Of a DNA stretch of 64,000 bases, positions 34,335 to 42,699 are shown piece after piece (the first letter of the stretch is position 1; the number at the start of each line of letters is the position of its first letter). The DNA is from an uncultured Rhodospirillales bacterium. Its GTDB lineage: Bacteria; Pseudomonadota; Alphaproteobacteria; ATCC43930; CGMCC-115725. A program made the translations under genes and the position numbers. The notes below the pieces were generated by a model. That model made no database searches. It was given only the letters and a program-made list of their open reading frames with translations, and had not been told where the DNA came from. The stretch lies in assembly GCA_903822185.1 (NCBI GenBank), contig CAIJOA010000014.1, forward strand, positions 1 through 64,000. Reading direction: 5' to 3'.

Positions 34335-35339
34335 ATGCGTCGCATGTTGTTCCGTGTTTTGGGGACGGCGATCCTGGGGCTCTCTTTAGCCGGTCGTGGC
34401 CATGCCGAGACGCTGAAGGTCGGATATCCCACCGCCGCGCCGGCATCGCCGATCTTCATTGCCAAGGAAAAAGGCTACTACGCGGCGCAGGGTTTGGATG
34501 TGGAACTCGTGCCGTTCGATGCAGCGGGGCCGATCGCAGTGGCGGTGACATCGGGGTCGCTTGATTTCGCGTTGGCCGGCGGCACGGCGAGCTTCTTCAG
34601 CCTCGCCAGCCAGGGTGCGATCAAGATCATCGCCGGCGCGGTCCATGAGGTGCCGGGCTTTCATGCGGCGGTGGTCGTTGCATCGAATAAGGGTTACGAG
34701 TCCGGCGTGAAAAGCTTCAAGGACATGGCCGGGCGCACGGTCGCGACGACGCAGATCGGCTCGTCGTTCTATTACGCGCTGGGGCAGATCTCGGACAAAT
34801 ATGCGATCGACCTCAAATCGCTGCGCATTATCCAGACCCAGGCCAACGCCAACACCGTTTCGACCATCGCCGGCGGCGCGGCCGATATCGGTGTCGGCAC
34901 CTATACCGGCTTCAGCGCACTGCTGGATCGGGGTGGCGCGAAGCTGCTGGGGTTCGTCGGCGACGAAACGCCATGGCAGTTTGCGGTCATCATCACCTCG
35001 ACCAAAATGGCGCGCGACAATTCCGACACGGTCGAACGCTGGCTGAAGGCGTTTCGGGGTGCGACCAAGGACTATCACGACGCCTTCACCAACGCCCAGG
35101 AGAAGCGCGAGGACCAGGCAACCGCGCCCGAAATCCTCGGCATCATGTCGAAGAACATGGGCCAGACGCCCGATCAGATCCGGCCCAGCATCGGCTATGT
35201 GGATGCCCAGGCGCGGCTCGATGTCGCCGATATCCGCCGCCAGGTCGCGTGGCTTGGCGCGCACGGCCTGCTCAAAGGGAATACAGACGCCGACGCGATG
35301 ATCGCGTCGCGCTACATCATCCCCTGGCCCGGACAGTGA
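34335..35339 (+). CDS. Orphan periplasmic binding protein, NMT1/TauA-like (1)
   Basis: 334 residues from ATG 34335 with GAGGGGG upstream; the earlier in-frame ATG gives a poor signal peptide. The signal peptide MRRMLFRVLGTAILGLSLAG is followed by TLKVGYPTAAPASPIFIAKE, LDFALAGGTASFFSLASQGA and GRTVATTQIGSSFYYALGQI. It is a clear paralogue of the proteins at 36500 and 39681, but has no permease or ATPase beside it. It may dock to a shared transporter elsewhere, such as that at 3669-5976. Confidence 0.88.
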   Translation: MRRMLFRVLGTAILGLSLAGRGHAETLKVGYPTAAPASPIFIAKEKGYYAAQGLDVELVPFDAAGPIAVAVTSGSLDFALAGGTASFFSLASQGAIKIIAGAVHEVPGFHAAVVVASNKGYESGVKSFKDMAGRTVATTQIGSSFYYALGQISDKYAIDLKSLRIIQTQANANTVSTIAGGAADIGVGTYTGFSALLDRGGAKLLGFVGDETPWQFAVIITSTKMARDNSDTVERWLKAFRGATKDYHDAFTNAQEKREDQATAPEILGIMSKNMGQTPDQIRPSIGYVDAQARLDVADIRRQVAWLGAHGLLKGNTDADAMIASRYIIPWPGQ

Positions 35340-35450
35340 TCACCCGTTGAAAGGCACGCTGAAACAGGGTGACGGTTTTGCTGGCAAAAGCCGGCTTTGA
35401 TCGATCAAACTATCGCCGGCTCAATCAATCGGCGCGTTGAAGGTAGTGTG

Positions 35451-36488
35451 ATGCGAAAGCTTTTCGTTGCCGTATTTTCCCTGGTTGCTGCGGGTTTCTC
35501 CCCGGCCTTTGCGGAAACGCCCGCGACGGTGACGATGGGTGTCATCAATATCCAAGCGGCGACGCCGATCTATCTCGCGGTCGAGAAGGGATATTTCAAA
35601 GACGCCGGCGTCAATGTCGTGATCGAGCCGATTGAATCGACTGGCGGCGCGATGCCGCTCTTGGCCAGCGGAAAGCTACAGCTTGTCGTCGGCGGATTGA
35701 ACGCGTCTTACTGGAACGCGCTCGGCAAGGATCTGCCGGTGATCCTCGCCTTCGGCACCGCCTCGAGCCCAGTTTATACCGTGCTGATGATCCGCCCCGA
35801 TCTGGCCGGCACAATCAAGACCGCCGCCGATTTCAAAGGCCGTTCCATCGCGTCGAACGCGCCGGGCGTCACCTCGGTCTATCAATTGGCCAAGCTGCTC
35901 GAGAGCGCGAACCTCACGCTCAAGGATGCGGATGTCCGCTACATCCCGCTGACGCAGATGGGCATCGCACTCAACAATTACGCCATTGACGCGGCGCTGA
36001 TGTCGCCGCCCTTCAGCGACCGCGCGCTCGATCAGAAGATCGCGGTGAAGTGGATCGATTTTGACGACTTCGTCAAACCGCAACCGACGGTCCTCGGCGC
36101 CTTCACTGCCAACAGCGATTGGACCAAGCAGAGCCGGGATCAGGCCAAGCGGGTTTTCCTCGCCGTTGGGCGCGGCTCACGCGACTATTGCCAGGCCTAT
36201 CATCACGGCCCCAATCGCGGCGAGGTCGAGGATGTGATGGTGAAATACAAGCTCGCCCGCGATCGTGAATCGGTTGATGGCATCGCCTGGCAATCGCGCG
36301 ATCCGAACGGCGGGCTCAGCGCCGCCAGCCTCGAAGACATTCAGGACGTGTTCTTCAAGGAACATCTGATCGAACAGAAGTTCCCGGTAAAACGCATCGT
36401 CGATGAAAGCTTCGCCGCAGACGTCGCGAAAGAACTCGGCCCGTTCGAGGTGGTGAACAAGGACAGCAAGGATATGGGCTGCCGCTAA
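35451..36488 (+). CDS. Orphan periplasmic binding protein, NMT1-like (2)
   Basis: 345 residues from ATG 35451 (AAGGTAGTG upstream). The signal peptide MRKLFVAVFSLVAAGFSPAF ends before AETP. Mature motifs are TVTMGVINIQAATPIYLAVE, EPIESTGGAMPLLASGKLQL and DFKGRSIASNAPGVTSVYQL. It belongs to the same fold as its neighbours but is more distant than the 34335/36500/39681 trio. Transcribed in line with 34335, convergent with 36500. Confidence 0.87.
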   Translation: MRKLFVAVFSLVAAGFSPAFAETPATVTMGVINIQAATPIYLAVEKGYFKDAGVNVVIEPIESTGGAMPLLASGKLQLVVGGLNASYWNALGKDLPVILAFGTASSPVYTVLMIRPDLAGTIKTAADFKGRSIASNAPGVTSVYQLAKLLESANLTLKDADVRYIPLTQMGIALNNYAIDAALMSPPFSDRALDQKIAVKWIDFDDFVKPQPTVLGAFTANSDWTKQSRDQAKRVFLAVGRGSRDYCQAYHHGPNRGEVEDVMVKYKLARDRESVDGIAWQSRDPNGGLSAASLEDIQDVFFKEHLIEQKFPVKRIVDESFAADVAKELGPFEVVNKDSKDMGCR

Positions 36489-36499
36489 CGCGCTTTATC

Positions 36500-37510
36500 T
36501 CAGCGCGCGGCGACTTCCTGGACGAAACGGCGATCGATTACATCCTCGACGTTGGTCTTGGTTTTCAACATGCCTTGGGCGAAATACCAGTCCAACTGCC
36601 GTTGTACATCGACGACATTGAGCCGCGCATAGGGATCATAGAAGCCAAGGGCGAGCCGCACCTGATCGACCGGCTGGCCCATGTGACGGCTCAGTAATTC
36701 GAGAATCGCGGCAGCTCCCGGTCCTTCCATGGGTTTGCCGTCTTTGCCGAGGAACGCCACCACGTAATCCGCGCAGCCCCGCCGCCAGGCGCGTAGGAAA
36801 CGCTGGATCGTCTCGGGCCGATCCTTGGCGAATTTGGCCGAGGTCCAGATTGCCGCGATCTGCATCGGCATCTCTTCATCGGTCCAGCCGATCAGCTTCA
36901 CCTTGCCGGCCGCGACCAGCGGATCGGCGACGCTGGAGTTGAGCACGCCGGCATCGGCTTGACCGCCGACCAGTGCAGCCGCCACGTTGCCCATTGATTG
37001 CAGCGGCAGCGTCCGGATCGATTTGAGGTCGGCACCGTATTTTTCGGCGATCAGCGCATAGGCGTAGTGATAGGTCGAGCCGATCTGAGTCAGTCCGACC
37101 GAACGGCCGGTCATATCCTTGAATGACTTGAACCCGCCTGCATAAGCGTCGTTCGACGCCAGCACGGCCGAGGTATGAAAGCCCGGCGCGGTGTTGCTCG
37201 ATCCGCCGATGAGGCGCAGGCCGCCTTGCGCCGCCATCTGATAGAGCGCGCTGGTGACGCCGGCCGCGCCGATATCGACATCACCCGACAAGGTCGCAAC
37301 CGCGACCGGCTGACCCGCGTCGAAATAGACGTAATTCATGTCGAACCCTTCGTCGGCGAAATAGCCGCGATCGGCCGCCAGATATTGCGGCACGTTGCTC
37401 GAAAATTTCAGCGCACCCAGCGTAAGTTTTTCGTTCGCCTGTGCGCCAGCCGCCGATACGGCGAGAGCGGCGAAACCTAAAAGAACGGCGCAGCGAATCG
37501 TATTGATCAT
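36500..37510 (-). CDS. Orphan periplasmic binding protein, NMT1/TauA-like (3)
   Basis: 336 residues. GGGGAG lies 8 bases before ATG 37510; the GTG two codons earlier is too close to it. The signal peptide is MINTIRCAVLLGFAALAVSA. VYFDAGQPVAVATLSGDVDI, GGFKSFKDMTGRSVGLTQIG and the C-terminal LDWYFAQGMLKTKTNVEDVI match the other orphans. Its 3-prime end meets that of 35451 with an 11-base gap. Confidence 0.88.
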   Translation of the reverse strand: MINTIRCAVLLGFAALAVSAAGAQANEKLTLGALKFSSNVPQYLAADRGYFADEGFDMNYVYFDAGQPVAVATLSGDVDIGAAGVTSALYQMAAQGGLRLIGGSSNTAPGFHTSAVLASNDAYAGGFKSFKDMTGRSVGLTQIGSTYHYAYALIAEKYGADLKSIRTLPLQSMGNVAAALVGGQADAGVLNSSVADPLVAAGKVKLIGWTDEEMPMQIAAIWTSAKFAKDRPETIQRFLRAWRRGCADYVVAFLGKDGKPMEGPGAAAILELLSRHMGQPVDQVRLALGFYDPYARLNVVDVQRQLDWYFAQGMLKTKTNVEDVIDRRFVQEVAAR

Positions 37511-37602
37511 CTTCACGTCTCCCCGCGAACGGCGTCCTTTAGCGGCCGCCGTTCAGATTTATTTTCCGGCCGCGCGGTTATCCGCGTCGTGCCGCCGTTA
37601 CC

Positions 37603-38361
37603 TCAAAGATATTTCGTCGGGCGCCGGATGGTGCGCCAGAAATGCGCAACCGGGCTGTTGTCGTTGCCGAGGCCTTCGGCCGGCTGGCGGAAATGCCGGC
37701 CGATGATGTCGATGAAAGGTTCGAAGGTCACGACCACATTGGGGTCGAAAGCGTAAAGGTCATGCACGGTGATCATGCGCGCCGTCATGTACCATTTATG
37801 ATTCCGCGCCGCCTTGTAGGCGTCTTGGATGTATTGGTCGGGCACGTATTCCTTGCCGAAATGTTTGACGTACATTTCGGGATATTTGTAGCCGACCGAT
37901 TCATCGGGGAAGAAACGCACGGCCTGATGCGCGCGAATGGCCCAGCTCACTTCTTCATCGACATAAGGTTCGATCAGTTGCGCGCCCCAATAGCCGTGAT
38001 CGCTCTTGATGAAGATGGCGTTGGCGACATCGTGCAGCAGGCAGGCGAGCACGGTTTTTTCCGGCATCCCCGATTTGAGCGCCAGATTCGCACTTTGCAG
38101 CAGATGGTTCGTGCCCTTCGACCGGTACTTGAAGAAATCGAGTAGCGTCGGCCGGTCCGGCATCTTCGGCAGGCGCGGATCGTCGGTCATCAAGAAATAT
38201 TTGCCGGCTTTGGTCGTGAGGTCGAAGCCCATGCCCGATGCGCCCAGTACGCCGTCGGCCATATTGAACAGGGCCGATTTCGACAGCAACACGTCGAGCT
38301 CGTCACTCATTTTTTGTTCGAGAGCGTCGGCGCGTTCTTCCAGCGAAGCCTGTGCGGTCAT
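37603..38361 (-). CDS. HD-domain hydrolase-like protein
   Basis: 252 residues. Central HD signature: HLLQSANLALKSGMPEKTV followed by ACLLHDVANAIF, then SDHGYWGAQLIEPYVDEEVS and AIRAHQAVRFFPDE, giving His/His-Asp/Asp residues for metal binding. Such proteins hydrolyse phosphoesters or act on small catabolites. The C-terminus is aromatic-rich. Neighbours (dienelactone hydrolase, UbiD remnant, binding proteins) suggest a catabolic rather than signalling task. Confidence 0.78.
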   Translation of the reverse strand: MTAQASLEERADALEQKMSDELDVLLSKSALFNMADGVLGASGMGFDLTTKAGKYFLMTDDPRLPKMPDRPTLLDFFKYRSKGTNHLLQSANLALKSGMPEKTVLACLLHDVANAIFIKSDHGYWGAQLIEPYVDEEVSWAIRAHQAVRFFPDESVGYKYPEMYVKHFGKEYVPDQYIQDAYKAARNHKWYMTARMITVHDLYAFDPNVVVTFEPFIDIIGRHFRQPAEGLGNDNSPVAHFWRTIRRPTKYL

Positions 38362-38502
38362 CGATGTTTCTCCCTTTGAATTCGTTCGTAATCTTGTTGC
38401 GGAAAGTCTATCGCGCCCGGCAATCGGTTCGCAAGCAGGGCTTTTCCCGCAGCGGGATCGGCTTTAGCCTACCCGCACGGGTGGGAAACGAGGAAGGCCA
38501 CG

Positions 38503-39210
38503 ATGGCTGAAACGATCGATATCGATGTGGACGGCAAGACGGTCGCCGCGGTGCTGGGCATGCCGCAGGGCGGTGGAATCCATCCCGGTATCCTCGTCAT
38601 GCACCATCAGGAAGGCCTCAGCCCTTTCACCCGCAATCTCGTCGATAAGCTTGCCGGGCTCGGTTGCGTGGCGCTGGCCGTGGACAGCTATCATCCGTTT
38701 CCGCCCGGCACCGACATGAAGACGTGCCGCGAGGGCGTGACCGATCCGCAGATGATGCGCGACACCGCGGCCGGTGTTGCCTATCTGCGATCGTCGTCCC
38801 GGGTGCAGCGCGATAATCTTGCCGTCATCGGTCATTGCATGGGTGGACGCACGGCGTTGCTCGCCGCCGAGACAATGCCGGTCTTCAACGGTGTCGTCGT
38901 CTATTACGGCGGTGGTGTCTTCAAGCCGGTCGCCGGCGGCTCAAGCGTCGGTGATCGCCTGGGCGAACTCCGCTGCCCGGTGATCGGCTTTTGGGGCGGC
39001 CGCGATCGCGTCATTCCGAACGATCAGGTCGATCGGATCGAGGCGAAACTAACCGAGGCGGCCGTGCCCCACGAATTTCATCGCTACCCCGACGCCAATC
39101 ACGCTTTCGCCAACTTCACCGTACCGGAAGACTATCGCGCAGATGCCGACCGCCATTCCTGGCAATGCACGGTAGAATTCCTCCGCCGGACGCTGAAGCT
39201 TGCCGCTTAA
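38503..39210 (+). CDS. Dienelactone hydrolase family protein
   Basis: 235 residues. The alpha/beta-hydrolase triad is visible: nucleophile Cys in VIGHCMGGRTALLA, Asp in FWGGRDRVIPNDQ and His in YPDANHAFANF. Cys in place of Ser is the hallmark of dienelactone hydrolases, which open enol-lactones in aromatic ring degradation. Its last 4 bases overlap the convergent UbiD remnant. Confidence 0.9.
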   Translation: MAETIDIDVDGKTVAAVLGMPQGGGIHPGILVMHHQEGLSPFTRNLVDKLAGLGCVALAVDSYHPFPPGTDMKTCREGVTDPQMMRDTAAGVAYLRSSSRVQRDNLAVIGHCMGGRTALLAAETMPVFNGVVVYYGGGVFKPVAGGSSVGDRLGELRCPVIGFWGGRDRVIPNDQVDRIEAKLTEAAVPHEFHRYPDANHAFANFTVPEDYRADADRHSWQCTVEFLRRTLKLAA

Positions 39211-39690
39211 TGAAGGCGCGGCTTTAAGGCCCACTCGCCGTTCGGCAGGCGATGGACGAGGTCTTTCTGCCGCATCTTTTCCAGCTCCAGCGCGACATCG
39301 CGGCCGTCACGGGTGCCGACGCCTTCCATGATCTGCAGGAAAAATTTCGGGCCGGCCTCCAGTGCCTGCGCGACGGTCTGATAACGCGCCGGCGTGTTGG
39401 CCATGCGGGGCGGCGTCGGACGCCAATGCTCGATATCGTTGGGCGTGTCGTGCGGCGCGGTGCAATCGAAAGCGATCTTCGCCACCGTGTTGTTGGCGTC
39501 GATCGTGTGGTCGAGTCCGGCGAAGGGGCTGTGGAAATCATTGCCGACGATCAGATCCTTGTCGGGGCGGAATCGCGTCGTCATCGCCCAATTGATCTCG
39601 TCATGCGAGAAGATATCGACATCGTCATCGACGATCGTGACCATCTTCACATTCATTAGCGAGAACAGCGCAGAGATCGCCTGGCGCCCA
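39207..39690 (-). pseudogene. C-terminal remnant of UbiD-family decarboxylase
   Basis: About 155 residues matching only the end of UbiD proteins: ALFSLMNVKMVTIVDDDVDI, FSHDEINWAMTTRFRPDKDL, then GLDHTIDANNTVAKIAFDCT and a C-terminal LVHRLPNGEW. Intact UbiD decarboxylases have about 450-500 residues. Upstream (beyond about 39690) the minus-strand frame is antisense to a binding protein, so the first two thirds of the gene have been lost at a sequence junction. Confidence 0.8.
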
Positions 39691-40520
39691 ACCTCGTCGT
39701 CTTCGACGCGGCGCAGCCGATCGCCGTCGCGACCGCCTCCGGTGATCTCGATATCGGCACCAGCGGCCTGACCGCGGCGATGTATTCGCTCGCGGCGCAA
39801 GGCACGTTACGCATCATTGGGGCGCAGGTGCGTGAATCGCCGGGTTTCCATACGACGGCCTTCATTGCATCGAACAGCGCCTATGAGGCGGGTCTCAAGA
39901 CGGTCAAGGATCTGCCCGGCCATCTCGTCGCCATTCCCCAGATCGGCTCGTCCTACCAATACGCGCTCAGTCTTCTCGGACCGAAATACGGTCTCGACCT
40001 CAGCAGCATCAAATATACGGCGGTACAATCGATGCCGAATATCGGGTCGGCTGTTGCCGGCGACAAAGCCGATGCCGGCATTCTCAATACGGCGGTGACG
40101 ATGCCGCTGCTCGATCGCGGTCAGATCAAGTTGCTGGCCTGGGTCGGCGATGAAGCCCCGTTCCAGATCGCGGGTCTTTGGACTTCGACCAAGCTCGCCA
40201 ACAGCAACAAGGATTATATCGACCGTTTCCTGCGCGCTTATAAGAAAGGCGCGAAAGATTTTCACGACGCTTTCACCGGCGCTGATGGCACACGACAGGA
40301 CCAAGCAAGCGCGCCGGAGATTTATGCGATTCTTCAGAAATACGTGAAGCTGTCGCTCGACCAGATCAAGCTCGGCATTTCCTATCACGATCCCGAAGCG
40401 CGCCTCGACGTGAAGGATGTGCGCCGGCAAATCGAATGGTTCGTCTCGCAAGGGATGCTGAAAGGGAACATCGACGTCGATACGATGATCGACAAACGTT
40501 ATGCCGTGGCGTTGCCTTGA
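39681..40520 (+). pseudogene. N-terminally truncated periplasmic binding protein (4)
   Basis: The frame is homologous to 36500 from LAPNLVVFDAAQPIAVATAS onward (39681), continuing DLDIGTSGLTAAMYSLAAQG to the normal C-terminus, but signal peptide and first lobe start are missing. In-frame TAG lies at 39657 and no start codon precedes ATG 39780, so any product would be about 246 residues and cytoplasmic. It abuts the UbiD remnant head-to-head, both cut at nearly the same base. Confidence 0.78.
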
Positions 40521-40580
40521 GAACCGAAACATGGACTAGTGACTAACGAATATATCTGAAAAAGCTGTCCCTAATGACCT

Positions 40581-40649
40581 TCCGTTGTAACGCAACGGAC
40601 TTATAGTCTCGGTCGTTGCCGCCGTTCATCCTGGAGGATCGAACGGCGG
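40581..40649 (+). other. Two adjacent hairpins upstream of exported protein gene
   Basis: TCCGTTG-N5-CAACGGA (40581-40599) forms a 7-base stem. CCGCCGTTC (40619-40627) pairs with GAACGGCGG (40641-40649), extended by ATCC/GGAT with one bulged C and a TGGA loop. The second ends about 45 bases before ATG 40695 and lacks a T-run, so leader structure is likelier than termination. Confidence 0.45.
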
Positions 40650-40694
40650 TGGGTTCCGCTCCGTCGCGGAATTCCATTCACACAAGGGGACTTC

Positions 40695-41057
40695 ATGAAA
40701 TACGGCCTTATCGCCGCGGGCTTTGCGTCCGCGATCCTGTTTGCTGTGCCGGCATTTGCTGGCGATCAAGACTTCACGCTGGTCAACAAGACCGGTTACG
40801 AAGTCGCCGAGGTTTATGTTTCGCCGGCCCATGCCAAGCGCTGGGGCAGCGATATCATGGGCAGCGACGTGCTGTCGAACGGCAGCAGCGTCGATATCAA
40901 ATTCTCGCCGAATGCCTCTGCCTGCAAATACGATCTGAAAGTCATCTATTCGGACAAAGACGAAGCCGAATGGGGCGATGTCGATCTCTGCACCATTTCT
41001 CAGATCACGATCCATTGGAATAAGAAGTCGGGCGAAAGCACGGCCGAAGTCGAATAA
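40695..41057 (+). CDS. Small exported protein of unknown function
   Basis: 120 residues with a clear signal peptide MKYGLIAAGFASAILFAVPA cleaved near AFA-G. The mature part (about 97 residues) has DFTLVNKTGYEVAEVYVSPA, a WGSDIMGSDVLSNGSSVDI stretch and two cysteines (in ASACKYDL and VDLCTIS) that could form a disulfide. Similar small exported proteins occur in alphaproteobacteria without known function. A strong terminator follows its stop, so it is a single-gene transcript with a structured leader. Confidence 0.82.
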   Translation: MKYGLIAAGFASAILFAVPAFAGDQDFTLVNKTGYEVAEVYVSPAHAKRWGSDIMGSDVLSNGSSVDIKFSPNASACKYDLKVIYSDKDEAEWGDVDLCTISQITIHWNKKSGESTAEVE

Positions 41058-41064
41058 TGTCGAT

Positions 41065-41103
41065 GTCCCCGGCTTGTCTCAACGGCAAGCCGGGGACGTT
41101 TTA
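41065..41103 (+). terminator. Rho-independent terminator
   Basis: GTCCCCGGCTTG (41065-41076) and CAAGCCGGGGAC (41086-41097) form a perfect 12-base stem with a 9-base loop, followed by GTTTTA. It lies 8 bases after the stop of the small exported protein gene. Confidence 0.85.
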
Positions 41104-41127
41104 TCGACCTGGCGTATTGGGTTACTC

Positions 41128-41910
41128 ATGATCACGAAAACCGGCATCGCCATTGTCGTTTTCCTTCTCGCCGGGTTTGGCGCGGTTCACGCGGCCGACG
41201 CGCCGGTGCAGTTAAAGCCATCGACAGCAATCGCGCCGGATATCGAAGCCTTTCCGCGCCTGGTCGCAGCGCCCGGCGATAACGCCGCGGTTCGAATCAA
41301 TCAGGCGCTCGATCGCCGCGATGCGGTGGTGAAAAAGGCAGCGAAGGATTGCCGCAAGCAAAGCGACCGGCCGGCAGAGGCCGATTGGAGCCGCTCGATC
41401 ACAGTGACCATGCGCGGTCCGGCCTATATCAGTTTCACGGCGAACGATTCCTGATTCTGCGGCGGCGCGCATCCCGATTCCAGCGCCATGGCATTGGTCT
41501 ATGACCTTCAAACCGGCGCGCCGGTGAACTGGGCGAGGCTGTTGCCAGCTGCTTTGGTTAAAGGCACCAGCCTCGACAATGCCGGCGACGGCACCTCGAT
41601 CGGTCTTGTCTCGTCGCCGGTGCTGCAGGACCTCATGGTCAAAGCGGAAATGGCCGACGCCGCCAATCCCCTCGATCCGGATTGCAAAGATGTCGTGAGC
41701 GATCCCGAGGTGAAGCTCAGCTTATGGCCGGATGCAAAAGCTGGCGGGCTTGCGGTCCAGCCGGCCAGCTTGATTCATGCAGTGGCGGCGTGCGGCGACA
41801 GCGTCGTCATTCCGACGGCGACGCTTCGCAAATTGGGCGTCTCGGCGGCTTTGCTCGATGCGATCGATGTCGCGCATACGGCAGGCTTTTACGACCGCGA
41901 CCAGCCCTAG
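41128..41910 (+). pseudogene. Exported protein gene interrupted by in-frame TGA
   Basis: ATG 41128 opens a signal peptide MITKTGIAIVVFLLAGFGAV HA-type; the frame reads to YISFTANDS, then TGA (41452-41454), then FCGGAHPDSSAMALVYDLQT and onward to 41910 in the same frame. The join is seamless, so a single 260-residue exported protein is interrupted by one stop, possibly from TGG or TGC. No selenocysteine context is evident. The protein family is not recognised. If the stop is real the N-terminal 108 residues alone are exported. Confidence 0.7.
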
Positions 41911-41916
41911 CGCTGC

Positions 41917-42699
41917 CTAGCGCCAGTCTTTCGGGGCGCACATCTTCAACCGACTACCCTCGACAGGCACGATATCGACCTCGACGCCATAGACCTCGCG
42001 CATCGTCGCGGCAGTGATAATTGCATCCGGTGTGCCGATCCGGTCGAGGCGATGATCGTGCAGCACCGCGACATGATCGGCGCAAGCGAAGGCCTGTTCC
42101 GGGTGATGAGTCGCGAAGATAACCGCGAGGCCCTGCGCGGCGAGGCGTTTGACTTGGGCCAGCACGCGAATCTGATTGCCGAAATCGAGATTGGCCGTCG
42201 GCTCGTCGAGCACCAAGACGCGCGGTTGTTGCGCCAAGGCGCGGGCAATCAAGGCAAGCTGACGTTCGCCGCCGCTGATCTTCAGCCAACTACGATGCGC
42301 CAGGGCAGTCATGCCAAGCGAAGCGAGCGCTTCATCGGCGATGGCGCGATCTTCGGCGCTGGGAGGCGCGAAGGCGGCGTGATGCGCGGTGCGCCCCATC
42401 AACACCATCTCGGCGACGGTGAAGGCGAAGAGCCCTGCGCCGCTCTGCGGTACGTAGCCGAAAGCCAGGGCACGGCGGCGCGGATTCCAGGCCGCCGTAT
42501 CGTCGCCGTCGATGCGAACGGTGCCGGCCAAAGGCGGCAGAAGACCCAGCATCGTCTTGAGCAAGGTCGATTTGCCGCCGCCGTTCGGGCCGAGCAAACA
42601 CAGCACCTCGCCGGGGCGCAGCGAGAAGCTGACGCCGTCGCCGACGCGGTGGCCGGGATAACCGAAGCTGAGATTTTCGACGGCGAGACCGTCGCTCAC
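41917..42699 (-). CDS. FecE-type ABC ATPase, likely molybdate/tungstate
   Basis: 260 residues from GTG 42699, overlapping the permease stop (GTGA). Walker A LLGPNGGGKSTLLKTM, signature ISGGERQLALIARAL, Walker B VLVLDEPTANLD and H-loop FATHHPEQAF are intact. The Gly-rich Walker A and the aligned FecCD permease mark it as an iron-siderophore/B12/Mol-type importer ATPase. It is last in the minus-strand operon that begins with modA. Confidence 0.9.
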   Translation of the reverse strand: MSDGLAVENLSFGYPGHRVGDGVSFSLRPGEVLCLLGPNGGGKSTLLKTMLGLLPPLAGTVRIDGDDTAAWNPRRRALAFGYVPQSGAGLFAFTVAEMVLMGRTAHHAAFAPPSAEDRAIADEALASLGMTALAHRSWLKISGGERQLALIARALAQQPRVLVLDEPTANLDFGNQIRVLAQVKRLAAQGLAVIFATHHPEQAFACADHVAVLHDHRLDRIGTPDAIITAATMREVYGVEVDIVPVEGSRLKMCAPKDWR

